DNA of 17,161 bases from Planctomycetota bacterium (GCA_022705365.1 JAKJEP010000025.1:1-17161); one strand, 5' to 3'. Positions 1 through 6,419 are shown, numbered from the stretch's first letter. The notes: generated by a model from the sequence alone, not told the origin. A program made the numbers and translations.

Positions 1-1
1 C

Positions 2-418
2 GATCCGCTGGCGCAGTTAAACGGGGGCATTTCCGGGAATGCGGGGCTGTTCAGCAGGGCGGCGGATTTGGCGATTTACTGCCGGATGCTTTTGCAAGGG
101 GGGGAGTATGGGGGTGTCCGAATTCTCAGTCCGGAGGCGGTGCAGTTGCTGACGCGGCCCCAGCGGGAAAATCAGGCCTATGGTTTTGAGTTTCCGCGCG
201 ATTATTCGTGGCTCCAGGACGAAGAGGCTGGCAAACGCTGTTTCGGGCATACGGGTTATACCGGCACGGAGGTGATGTGCGATCCGATTCATGGGATTTA
301 TCTGATACTTTTGACGAACCGGGTTCATCCGCACGATGAGGGCAAGGTCCAGCCGCTGCGGGTGCGGGTGGCTGCCATCATAGCTGAGGCGTTAGCCAGC
401 AAATTTCACAAGATTTAG
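2..418 (+). CDS. Beta-lactamase-fold serine hydrolase, C-terminal part
   Basis: The reading frame is open from the window edge to TAG at 416-418, so the N-terminus, including the SxxK nucleophile motif, lies outside. What remains fits the C-terminal half of the beta-lactamase (class C / esterase EstB) family PF00144. It opens with D-P-L-A-x-L-x-G-G-I-S-G-N-A-G-L-F-S, the usual loop and helix before the active-site wall. Later comes G-H-T-G-Y-T-G-T, the HTG counterpart of the KTG motif, followed by D-P and I-L-L-T-N-R-V-H-P, both typical of planctomycete members. Such proteins hydrolyse esters or amides or trim peptidoglycan; the substrate cannot be told from this fragment. No clear terminator follows. 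The family call is confident, the function is not. Confidence 0.85.
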   Translation, partial: DPLAQLNGGISGNAGLFSRAADLAIYCRMLLQGGEYGGVRILSPEAVQLLTRPQRENQAYGFEFPRDYSWLQDEEAGKRCFGHTGYTGTEVMCDPIHGIYLILLTNRVHPHDEGKVQPLRVRVAAIIAEALASKFHKI

Positions 419-782
419 GTTTTCAGCGGTCTCTTTGCCTGTTTTCTTCGTTCTCGTCGCTATCTGTCCTCAACATATAATACTTATATGCCTGCGGAAG
501 ATAGCTCCTGCGGCCTCGAAGTCAGACAAAAATTCGCGCTGAAAACAGACTCTCGAGGTGGGCGAAGCGAAAAAAGTACATCAGACATTCTGAACCAGGG
601 AGATAAAATCCTATGCGTCAAAAACCCGTGAAATATGCGGGCTGGCGGAGAAATAGGGCGGGATCGTGAGATCCAGAGGGAGTGCGGGCCAGGTATCTTT
701 TTTGTATGCACATCCGTTGAGGCGCGTTTTCCGGCAGAGTCCGGTGGTGTACAAATTCAGTTCGGTAGGCATTTTGCTAGGG
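419..782. other. Gene-free stretch after the hydrolase
   Basis: I find no convincing gene, RNA or repeat here. The only open frame (484-711, minus strand) has no ribosome binding site and no recognisable motif, and its composition is that of random frame. It may be decayed DNA at the left part of the island. Confidence 0.5.
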
Positions 783-808
783 GAGAATAGGGAATTTCCC
801 TATTTCTC
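783..808. promoter_or_regulatory. Palindrome upstream of the DUF2769-like gene
   Basis: TAGGGAA (788-794) and TTCCCTA (796-802) are exact inverted repeats around one T. The flanking GAGAA and TTTCTC extend the symmetry with a single extra T. The element sits about 40 bp before the start codon at 846 and has no T-run after it. An operator is therefore more likely than a terminator. This is inference from symmetry only. Confidence 0.4.
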
Positions 809-845
809 ATCAGGCGGCATCTGATACCATAATATAAGAAGCAAT

Positions 846-1094
846 ATGAAAAAGCATGAGATACAACCAATGCCAACCATCCAGAATTCGCAGCATAATT
901 ATGAAATCTGTATGCAGGGAAACTGCTCGTCCTGCCCCAGTCGCCCCAGGGATTCCAAGGAAGGTCTCTTTTGCGCCCGCGGCCCCAGCCAAAGGCCGCT
1001 GGAAAAACGAGGCTGCAGTTGCCCTGACTGCCCCGTCTGGATCGAAAATGGTCTTACCGGAATGTATTATTGTATAAAACCGGTAAAAAGTTAA
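846..1094 (+). CDS. Small cysteine-rich protein, DUF2769-like
   Basis: This is an 82-residue protein with eight cysteines (22, 27, 30, 43, 57, 59, 62, 76). The order N-Y-E-x-C, C-x-x-C-P, G-L-F-C-A-R-G-x-S, G-C-x-C-P-x-C-P-V and G-x-Y-Y-C matches my memory of DUF2769. That domain is a roughly 60-residue family of unknown function, common in methanogens and other anaerobes. The spacing suggests a metal or iron-sulfur binding fold, but this is inference. ATG at 846 is preceded by AAGAAG, a weak ribosome binding site. The alternative frame starting at 856 is a shadow that lacks the cysteine pattern. The gene stands alone, with a palindrome just upstream. A search against PF10967-type DUF2769 profiles would settle the family. 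Confidence 0.65.
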   Translation: MKKHEIQPMPTIQNSQHNYEICMQGNCSSCPSRPRDSKEGLFCARGPSQRPLEKRGCSCPDCPVWIENGLTGMYYCIKPVKS

Positions 1095-1258
1095 GCCGGT
1101 ATTCCAAGTGATCCCCGATCAAGTCGCAGGAAAAATAGATTCTGATTCTGGATTTACTGAGTTATTCAGATTACCAGAAAAACTTTTATCAAATCAACGG
1201 TTTGGAAGGAATAGAAAATCGGGGAATTTATGAAATAGTTGTAAGAGCCGATTTCTGA

Positions 1259-1277
1259 CCACGAATGCTTTTCGTGG
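1259..1277. repeat. Short perfect hairpin between genes
   Basis: CCACGAA (1259-1265) and TTCGTGG (1271-1277) form a perfect 7-bp stem with a 5-nt loop. No T-run follows on either strand, so an intrinsic terminator is not supported. It lies in a 250-bp gap between the DUF2769-like gene and the acyltransferase stub. Nothing else is seen in that gap. Confidence 0.4.
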
Positions 1278-1349
1278 AAAACCTAATTCTTTGCATAAAA
1301 TACTGTTAAAATAATCCATTATGCGGCGAGTTCTGCTGGGATTAATTCC

Positions 1350-1796
1350 GTGCAGCAGTGGTGCGATTTATTTTTTCGGTTGGCCGTCGATACCGACCGG
1401 GGCCTGCTCGTACCGGTGATTCGGGATGTGGACAAAAAGAACATCCTCCAATTGGCACTGGAACTTAAGGCTCTGGCCCAAAAAGCCCGCGACCACAAAA
1501 TCGCTCCTGATGAGATGGTTGGCGGCAACTTCACCCTCTCCAATCTGGGAGGGATCGGGGGCACCCATTTCACCCCGATTCTGAACTGGCCCCAGCTTGC
1601 GATTTTAGGAGCAGGCCGCGCCTCTCTCCAGCCGGTTTATATCGATAGTGCCCTCGAACGGCGTTTGCTACTGCCTCTTTCCCTTACCTATGATCACCGC
1701 ATCATCGATGGGGCTGAGGGTATCCGCTTTCTCCGCCAAGTCATTGACTATCTGGAAAATCCCTTCCGTATCGCGCTGGAGGAAACAAATTCATAA
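1350..1796 (+). pseudogene. Dihydrolipoamide acyltransferase (E2), truncated catalytic-domain stub
   Basis: About 148 codons encode the C-terminal part of the 2-oxoacid dehydrogenase E2 catalytic domain (PF00198). Recognisable pieces are A-V-D-T-D-x-G-L-L-V-P-V-I-R-D near residues 12-26, F-T-L-S-N-L-G-G-I-G-G-T-H-F-T-P at 61-76, and the catalytic D-H-R-x-x-D-G at 115-121 (His116, Asp120). A complete E2 is near 400 residues or more. The lipoyl domain, the E1/E3-binding domain and the first part of the catalytic domain are missing. The frame is open a little further upstream (from about 1300), but those codons do not resemble E2 and there is no good ribosome binding site. GTG at 1350 is only the nearest possible start. 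Without a lipoyl domain and the trimer interface the product could not work in a complex. I read it as a remnant left by deletion. Confidence 0.85.
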
Positions 1797-1828
1797 ATTT
1801 ATTCACTACGTAGAAAGGAATCCATAAC

Positions 1829-2377
1829 ATGAAAAAGATGACGGAACAAAATCTGATTAACGCGTTTGGCGGTGAAAGTCAGGCAAATATGAGATACCGC
1901 CATTTTGCCCAGAAAGCCCGGGATGAGAACTATCCGAACGTCGCCCGTTTATTTGAGGCAATATCCCATGCCGAATTTGTTCACGCCGGCGACCACTATC
2001 GTGAACTGAAACATCTTACCAGCGGTTTTGTCGCCAACAGCATGGCAGCTTTCGGACCAGGTGATACCAACAAAAATCTACAGTTATCTATTTTGGGGGA
2101 AACCTTTGAAATCGAAGAAATGTACCCGGCGTACATCGAAGTCGCCAGATTTCAGAATGAAACGGGGGCTCAACGTAGTTTTCAGTGGTCCTTTGCTACC
2201 GAAAAACTGCATAAAAAATTATTTGAAAAAGCCCTTGCCGCCGTCCAGTCCGGACATGATGTCGAGTTAAAACCAATTCACATCTGCCAGGTCTGCGGTT
2301 ACACTATCGAAGGGAATGCTCCCGATCTCTGCCCCTTGTGCAACGCCCGAAAAGACAAATTCGTCGCCTACGATTGA
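1829..2377 (+). CDS. Rubrerythrin
   Basis: Rubrerythrin is a cytoplasmic non-haem iron peroxidase that reduces hydrogen peroxide in anaerobes and microaerophiles. This 182-residue protein has the ferritin-like diiron domain first, with probable ligands Glu16, Glu49 and His52 (A-E-F-V-H-A), Glu94 and Glu97 (E-T-F-E-I-E-E-M-Y-P), and Glu125/His128 (E-K-L-H). The rubredoxin-like domain at the C-terminus carries C153-x-x-C156 and C168-x-x-C171 for one Fe(SCys)4 site. All expected ligands are present and the length is normal, so it should be active. AAAGGA at 1814-1819 is a good ribosome binding site 9 nt before ATG. It is one of few intact genes in the left half of the window and fits an anaerobic host. 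No terminator is visible after it. Confidence 0.95.
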   Translation: MKKMTEQNLINAFGGESQANMRYRHFAQKARDENYPNVARLFEAISHAEFVHAGDHYRELKHLTSGFVANSMAAFGPGDTNKNLQLSILGETFEIEEMYPAYIEVARFQNETGAQRSFQWSFATEKLHKKLFEKALAAVQSGHDVELKPIHICQVCGYTIEGNAPDLCPLCNARKDKFVAYD

Positions 2378-2440
2378 AATATTCGAGTCGTAAGCTTTCT
2401 CTGGTAAAACCATTCCAGTGTAGTCTTGCCGATGGATTAG

Positions 2441-2980
2441 TTACACAGATATAGCAAGGCGTACACTCAGGAACAAAACTACGTGATCTATGACCAAAAC
2501 ATCGATAGCACTAACGCGGGAAGCTTAGTGGAGGGGAAACGGTATGTTGTGTAAGTTACCAGTACGGCCCATCCGTTTGGAGTGATTGCGAAAGCGTCCT
2601 CTGGTGCGAATAACACGGTGCTGCTCTCCCAGAAATCGCTGGTTACGGGGACGTTTGTATCAGATCCTGGGGTAGGATGGTTCGAGGACGGAACTACCTT
2701 TACGGTAACTTTTACCCTGACCCATGCATTGAAGGAGGCGATGACCAATGTGGGATTAGGTCAGATACCAGGGTATCGTTGTGGAGTGCATGCCAGAACC
2801 ATGCGAGGCAATATAACGATTGTCAGTGCCCTAGTATGTGGGGATGGCAGTTATGAATTCTTGGCGTGAGATTTGTCAAGTGATTGTTATCTGAACCTAG
2901 AAAACTTTGCGGTACTGGCTGTCCATTGGCTCGACTATATAAAACCGAATCCTCCCTGCACGTTCAATCCTTGGCCCTGA
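2441..2980 (+). pseudogene. Secreted dockerin-tailed protein, remnant with two in-frame stops
   Basis: One frame reads as protein over about 180 codons but is interrupted by TAA at 2552-2554 and TGA at 2867-2869. The final 36 codons after the TGA give the Phycisphaerae dockerin-like tail: D-L-S-S-D-C-Y-L-N-L-E-N-F-A-V-L-A-V-H-W-L, then a Pro/Cys-rich end. Intact relatives usually have A-G-D-L at this spot, so the TGA is best explained as GGA changed to TGA. The middle part is Thr/Val/Gly-rich, as in extracellular beta-sandwich proteins, with V-T-F-T-L-T and G-T-F-V-S-D-P. The signal peptide and N-terminus are absent, because only 63 bp separate this frame from the rubrerythrin stop. Two independent nonsense changes make a functional gene unlikely. 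Confidence 0.75.
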
Positions 2981-3066
2981 ACTGTTCTTACCCAGGTAAC
3001 TTATCAAGCAGAATCCAGGGGACAAGAGTCCTTGTACTCATTTTATTAGAACCTTTATGAAAAGCA

Positions 3067-3204
3067 TTATATCACATCCGGTTTCAGACGATGGATCATG
3101 ATATGAATCATCGCCCAGTAGATTACATTTTCGCTGCTGGCGGGGAGCATCTCGTAGTCTTTACTCAGTTGGTTGTGGTCCATTTGATCCACTCCGTGAT
3201 TGTG
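3067..3204 (-). pseudogene. IS5-family transposase, C-terminal remnant
   Basis: On the minus strand a short frame ending in TAA (3067-3069) contains S-K-D-Y-E-M-L-P-A-S-S-E then I-Y-W-A-M-I-H-I-M-I-H-R-L. This matches the C-terminal end of IS5-group DDE transposases, where R-L-S-K-D-Y-E-x-L-P-x-S-S-E-x-x-I-Y-x-A-M-I-x-x-M-x-R-R-L is usual. The good match starts at about 3168. The ~12 codons before it (to 3204) are in frame but degenerate, and nothing of the DDE catalytic core is left. No terminal inverted repeats could be recognised. This is a decayed insertion-sequence end, not an active element. Confidence 0.7.
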
Positions 3205-3231
3205 CAAGTAATATACGTACCTGAGAATTAA

Positions 3232-3253
3232 TTTGTGGAAGTTTTGTGGAAGT
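3232..3253. repeat. Two tandem copies of an 11-bp unit
   Basis: The unit TTTGTGGAAGT occurs twice back to back, 3232-3242 and 3243-3253, without mismatch. It ends 18 bp before the -35 box of the promoter at 3272. It could be a binding site for an activator or a slippage product. Only the repeat itself is observed. Confidence 0.6.
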
Positions 3254-3271
3254 GAAGAAACAGGATTCTAG

Positions 3272-3300
3272 TTGACATGCCGATAAGGCAATAGTATATT
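3272..3300 (+). promoter_or_regulatory. Consensus sigma-70-type promoter
   Basis: TTGACA (3272-3277), a 17-bp spacer, and TATATT (3295-3300) make a near-perfect housekeeping promoter. The predicted transcription start is near 3307. No ORF with a ribosome binding site follows closely. The next hairpin with a T-run is at 3376-3405. Confidence 0.6.
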
Positions 3301-3306
3301 CACATT

Positions 3307-3405
3307 GTTAAGTGCTTGTTATACTTATATTTGTGTTTAGTTAAGGATATCCCGAATGTAGGTAGAATCGCAGGGGCGGAGAATCACTGCCCTCTCCGCT
3401 CTTTT
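3307..3405 (+). ncRNA. Candidate small RNA between promoter and terminator
   Basis: A transcript started by the consensus promoter and stopped by the hairpin at 3376-3399 would be about 100 nt. The interval contains no plausible coding frame or ribosome binding site. I do not recognise the sequence as a known RNA family, and it has no tRNA T-loop. It lies in a gap between an IS5 remnant and a winged-helix gene. The support is purely structural: promoter, short interval, terminator. Confidence 0.35.
3376..3405 (+). terminator. Intrinsic-terminator-like hairpin
   Basis: GCGGAGA (3376-3382) pairs perfectly with TCTCCGC (3393-3399) across a 10-nt loop. The stem is followed by TCTTTT. The stem is GC-rich and short, and the T-run has one C. 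It fits termination of plus-strand transcripts. Confidence 0.5.
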
Positions 3406-3594
3406 CGCCAATTATTAGTGAATAGAGCGTTGTAGGATTTTATGTAAGTTATTTCACTTGGACTTACAAAACATGATTCATCGTCGATAAGCACCAACAA
3501 TATTAGGCAGTGAGAAAGCACTTCGAATTGTAAAGTAATTTACCCTCCCAAACCCCCTCGTCGAACCATATAGAAAAACCCATCCCCAGAATTG

Positions 3595-3616
3595 CCCTTC
3601 CCCATCACCCACCCCC
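3595..3616 (-). other. G-quadruplex motif on the minus strand
   Basis: The plus strand reads C3-TT-C4-ATCA-C3-A-C5. The minus strand is therefore G5-T-G3-TGAT-G4-AA-G3, which meets the usual rule of four G-tracts of three or more with loops of one to seven bases. It sits about 150 bp upstream of the winged-helix gene. Whether it folds in the cell is unknown. Confidence 0.55.
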
Positions 3617-3695
3617 ACTGGAGGTAACCCAGCCGCATTGACCTGGTTTTTGGTGCAACCGAAAAATATAAATAGGGGTGGTCCCAAATTTTAAC

Positions 3696-3731
3696 ATGGC
3701 CTCGGCACTGAAGTCTCGTGTCCGAGGCCAT
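3696..3731. promoter_or_regulatory. Perfect 10-bp hairpin before the winged-helix gene
   Basis: ATGGCCTCGG (3696-3705) and CCGAGGCCAT (3722-3731) are exact inverted repeats. Inner CAC/GTG pairing extends the stem past a one-base bulge. It lies 34 bp before ATG 3766 and has no T-run after it. It could be a leader hairpin in the mRNA or an operator for the regulator encoded next to it. Confidence 0.5.
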
Positions 3732-3765
3732 ATTTGCATCCAAAAGGCTGGGGTAATGATATAAA

Positions 3766-4113
3766 ATGACCGAAAGTACCAAAATCGACTTCCGTTATGC
3801 CCATATCCCACAGGTACGGGACTTCACGGATTTGATAACCCTGCTTTTTCCCGACAACTGTAATCAGCGGTATGCTGCCGCGTGCATATTCTTTGAATTG
3901 AAATGGGCTAATTCCCTGGTGCCTAACATGGCTTGCCTTGAAACAAAGTATGTTTTGTCCCGTCGCACAGTACAGCGGGCCCGGGCCAAATTAGCACGGC
4001 TGGGAGTTATCGAACACATCAGTAACCTGAATGCCAGATATGGAGGTCAATCGGGTTGGAAGCTGTCTGGCCGGTTCGAGCAAGGATTTCGCCCACGGCT
4101 TGGGCCAAATTAA
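3766..4113 (+). CDS. Winged-helix DNA-binding protein, probably C-terminally shortened
   Basis: This 115-residue protein has a clear helix-turn-helix/wing region. V-L-S-R-R-T-V-Q-R-A-R-A-K-L-A-R-L-G-V-I-E-H-I (about 62-84) is the recognition helix and the start of the wing, followed by G-Q-S-G-W-K-L. Residues 1-55 form a helical lead-in of a type seen before winged-helix domains in small phage or plasmid regulators. I cannot name a family. The start at 3766 has only GGGGTA as a possible ribosome binding site, and TATAAA lies directly before ATG. The last ten residues are Arg/Pro/Gly-rich and look unlike a natural end. The real C-terminus may have been lost where the HsdR fragment begins 43 bp downstream. 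A hairpin upstream suggests autoregulation, which is inference. Confidence 0.6.
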   Translation: MTESTKIDFRYAHIPQVRDFTDLITLLFPDNCNQRYAAACIFFELKWANSLVPNMACLETKYVLSRRTVQRARAKLARLGVIEHISNLNARYGGQSGWKLSGRFEQGFRPRLGPN

Positions 4114-4156
4114 GGCCAGATAATAACAAGGTTAATGGGCGTTACTTATTTCCGAG

Positions 4157-4825
4157 GTGATGGCGGATGTCAATCGCCTGCTGGATGAATCAGTAGCCGC
4201 CGAGGAATATATCATTGATGAAGATGTGGCCAGTATGAAGATCGACCTTTCGCAGGTCGATTTTGAGGCACTGAAGGAAAAATTTGACAAAGGCCGCAAA
4301 CACTCGCTGGCCGAACGATTGAAGGCCCTTCTTTCTGATAAGCTGGCAATGATGATCGAATTGAACCGCAGCCGAATGGATTATCTGGAACGATTTCAGC
4401 AGATGATTGCGGAATATAACGCCGGGGCCATGAATGTGGAGGAGTTTTTCCGGAGGTTGGTGGAATTTGCCCGGGAGTTAAAGGCAGAAGAGCAGCGGGC
4501 TATTTCCGAAAATCTATCCGAGGAAGAATTGGCGGTGTTTGATCTCCTCACCAAACCGGAAATGAAGCTGACCAAAAAAGAACAGTTGCAGGTGAAAAAC
4601 GCCGCCCGCGATTTATTGGAAAAATTGAAAAACGAAAAAATCGTTTTGGACTGGCGTAAGCGGCAGCAGAGCCGGGCACAGGTGCGGCAGGCCATCGAGC
4701 AGATACTGGATGAAGAACTGCCGCCGGTTTATGACCGCAATGTATTCACCCGTAAATGCGACATGATTTATCAGCATATTTATGATAACTATACTGGTCC
4801 GAATCAATCCATTTATGTGGCTTGA
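4157..4825 (+). pseudogene. hsdR: Type I restriction enzyme R subunit (HsdR), orphan C-terminal domain
   Basis: These 222 codons match the helical C-terminal region of HsdR, which holds the motor subunit to the methylase core in type I restriction-modification complexes. Signatures include L-L-D-E-S-V-A-A-E-E-Y near the start, I-D-L-S-Q-V-D-F-E-A-L, I-A-E-Y-N-A-G, L-S-E-E-E-L-A-V-F-D-L-L-T-K-P and V-L-D-W-R-K-R-Q-Q-S-R-A-x-V-R-x-A-I. A complete HsdR is around 1000 residues. The nuclease and both RecA-like helicase domains are missing, and no hsdM or hsdS is present. The frame opens after TAA at 4133-4135, and GTG 4157 has GAG just before it but no proper ribosome binding site. I read this as the tail of a deleted gene. 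The reading frame itself is undamaged, so translation as a stand-alone helical protein is not excluded. Confidence 0.8.
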
Positions 4826-4862
4826 CAAAAGTGATCGGCGTCCATCTGCGGACAAGAAAAGA

Positions 4863-4925
4863 AATTACGAATTATGAATTACGCATTACACGAATGGTTA
4901 TCAGTTACCAGTTATCCGTTAGAGG
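4863..4925. repeat. Heptamer tandem repeats
   Basis: From 4863 the DNA can be cut into consecutive 7-mers: AATTACG, AATTATG, AATTACG, CATTACA, CGAATGG, TTATCAG, TTACCAG, TTATCCG, TTAGAGG. The first four and the last four each form a family with one or two changes per copy. This resembles the heptanucleotide STRR repeats known from cyanobacteria. The array ends inside the ribosome binding site of the gene at 4934. Confidence 0.6.
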
Positions 4926-4933
4926 AGATTAGG

Positions 4934-6133
4934 ATGCCTGTTGTAAGAATCCGTCCGATTATGATGGTGGTTTTATGTTATCTGTTATTCTTCAGTCCGG
5001 AGCTGTCGGGCCAGCCGCGGCCAGCCAAGAAAATCGTGGAATATGGCTGGGATGTGCCCTATCCGGATTTTGTCCGGGATCATATCCGGCAGATGGAGCA
5101 GCGGCCCTTCGAGGGAATTATCTTTCGGACTCGGGGGTTCGATCATGCCTTTGAGGTGCAGCCTTGGTCGAAGGAGAAACTGCAGGAGCAGTTGGATGTG
5201 CTCGGGCAGATTCAATGGGTCCGGTTTACGGATAACTTTCTGATCCTCTATGCCGCCAGCCAGTGGGGCATGGACTGGTTCAGCGACGAGCACTGGCGGA
5301 TCATCGAGGAGAATCTGAAGCTGTTTTCGCTGGCGGTCCAGACGGGCCATTGTGTGGGGGTCTGTTTCGATCCGGAGCCGTACGGGACGGATCCGTGGGT
5401 TTATCCGGGGAGCTATTCGGACAAGTCGTTCGAGGAGGTCTGTGCAAAGGTGCGTCAGCGCGGGAAACAGTTTATCCGGGCCCTGCAGACGCATAGGCCG
5501 GAAATGAAGTGGTTGAGTTTCTTTCAGTTCGGCTTGTACGATTCGATTCTGGACGAGCCGGATGCGAAGGTCCGGCAGGAGAAGCTTCGGCAGACCACCT
5601 GGATGGTGCTGTTGCCTTCGTTCCTGCTGGGGGTATTGGAGGGAGCGGAGCCGAACACCATTCTGATTGACGGCAACGAGACGGCGTACTATTACGAAGA
5701 CTCGGAACCGTATTATCGTGCCTATCATACCATCCATCAGCGGGCGCTGAGTATGGTGCCGGAGGATCTGCGGGCGAAATATCGTTGTCAGGTGCAGGCG
5801 GGGGCGGCGTTGTATATCGATCAGGTGACGGGGGTGCGGCCGGATGATGTGTTGAGTCATTATATGCCGGCCGAGGATCAGCTCCGGTTTTTCGAGCACA
5901 ATGTGTATTATGCCTTGACGACAGCCGATGAATACGTCTGGTGTTACAGTGAGCGGATGAACTGGTGGCTGCCACCGGAAGAGGCGGGGGATCGCAAACT
6001 GCCCGAAGGAGTCGAGGCAGCCCTGCGTTCCGCACGGCAGAAATATAATGCGGGCCAGCCGCTGGGTTTTGATATCCAGCACATCGTCGAGACGGCACGG
6101 GAAAAGCAGAGAAATTCCGGCGATAAAAAGTAG
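4934..6133 (+). CDS. Secreted protein of unknown function, possible glycosidase-like barrel
   Basis: The start at 4934 is chosen because AGGAG (4923-4927) lies 6 nt upstream. The longer frame from ATG 4874 would translate heptamer repeats. The resulting 399-residue protein begins with a signal peptide: M-P-V-V-R-I-R-P, a hydrophobic run M-M-V-V-L-C-Y-L-L-F-F, then a probable cleavage site near S-G-Q. The mature part starts K-I-V-E-Y-G-W-D-V-P-Y-P-D-F-V-R-x-x-I-R-x-M-E-x-R-P-F-E-G-I-I-F-R, and later has C-V-G-V-C-F-D-P-E-P-Y-G and I-L-I-D-G-N-E-T-A-Y-Y-Y. Acidic residues at the ends of predicted strands, as in F-D-P-E and I-D-G-N-E, recall TIM-barrel glycoside hydrolases. Similar proteins with E-Y-G-W-D-V-P are, as I recall, annotated hypothetical in Planctomycetota and Lentisphaerota. 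No CAZy family is claimed. The gene is complete and stands alone. Confidence 0.8.
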   Translation: MPVVRIRPIMMVVLCYLLFFSPELSGQPRPAKKIVEYGWDVPYPDFVRDHIRQMEQRPFEGIIFRTRGFDHAFEVQPWSKEKLQEQLDVLGQIQWVRFTDNFLILYAASQWGMDWFSDEHWRIIEENLKLFSLAVQTGHCVGVCFDPEPYGTDPWVYPGSYSDKSFEEVCAKVRQRGKQFIRALQTHRPEMKWLSFFQFGLYDSILDEPDAKVRQEKLRQTTWMVLLPSFLLGVLEGAEPNTILIDGNETAYYYEDSEPYYRAYHTIHQRALSMVPEDLRAKYRCQVQAGAALYIDQVTGVRPDDVLSHYMPAEDQLRFFEHNVYYALTTADEYVWCYSERMNWWLPPEEAGDRKLPEGVEAALRSARQKYNAGQPLGFDIQHIVETAREKQRNSGDKK

Positions 6134-6210
6134 AGCCAGACGGAAATCTCAAATCAACCATGCCGTATAGGATGATGAGGTTGGCTTTCTTCGTCGGCGT
6201 CAGAGTGTCT

Positions 6211-6419
6211 TTATATCGCCTCACAATTCCCCAGAGCTAATTGAACCGCCTTGAAGTCCTCGATGTCGTACTGGTCATTGATAGAAACATGGCAGGATTT
6301 TTTAGTTTCCTGGTCAATCGGGCGGTAGACCGAAGCCTTCGGCAGTCGGTTCCGAATGGATCTTGGATCAATTTGATCAGGAAGATGGTCGACCGTTTTG
6401 GAATATTTTCCTGAATCAT
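6211..6419 (-). pseudogene. Small gene of unknown function with a one-base frameshift
   Basis: ATG 6419 has an excellent ribosome binding site (GGAGG, 6427-6431, 7 nt away) and reads M-I-Q-E-N-I-P-K, then continues in a frame that looks random. The neighbouring frame reads well from just after this point to TAA at 6211-6213: T-V-D-H-L-P-D-Q-I-D-P-R-S-I-R-N-R-L, then V-Y-R-P-I-D-Q-E-T-K-K-S-C-H-V-S, and I-E-D-F-K-A-V-Q-L-A-L-G. Adding one A to the A4 run at 6396-6399 joins both parts into a 69-residue protein. The simplest reading is loss of one base in a homopolymer, either a real mutation or a sequencing error. I do not recognise the family. The gene diverges from the zinc-ribbon gene at 6542. 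Confidence 0.45.

Noticed and set aside
2867..2869. TGA recoded as glycine, as in some candidate phyla
   Set aside because: A second stop (TAA) interrupts the same frame and several intact genes here end in TGA, so ordinary nonsense mutation is simpler.
3307..3405. tRNA gene in the promoter-terminator interval
   Set aside because: There is no T-loop consensus and no acceptor stem pairing; at best it is an unknown small RNA.
4985..6082. A 365-codon open frame on the minus strand
   Set aside because: It lies antisense to the secreted protein gene, is His/Pro/Arg/Leu-rich without motifs, has no ribosome binding site, and is the usual shadow of GC-rich coding DNA.
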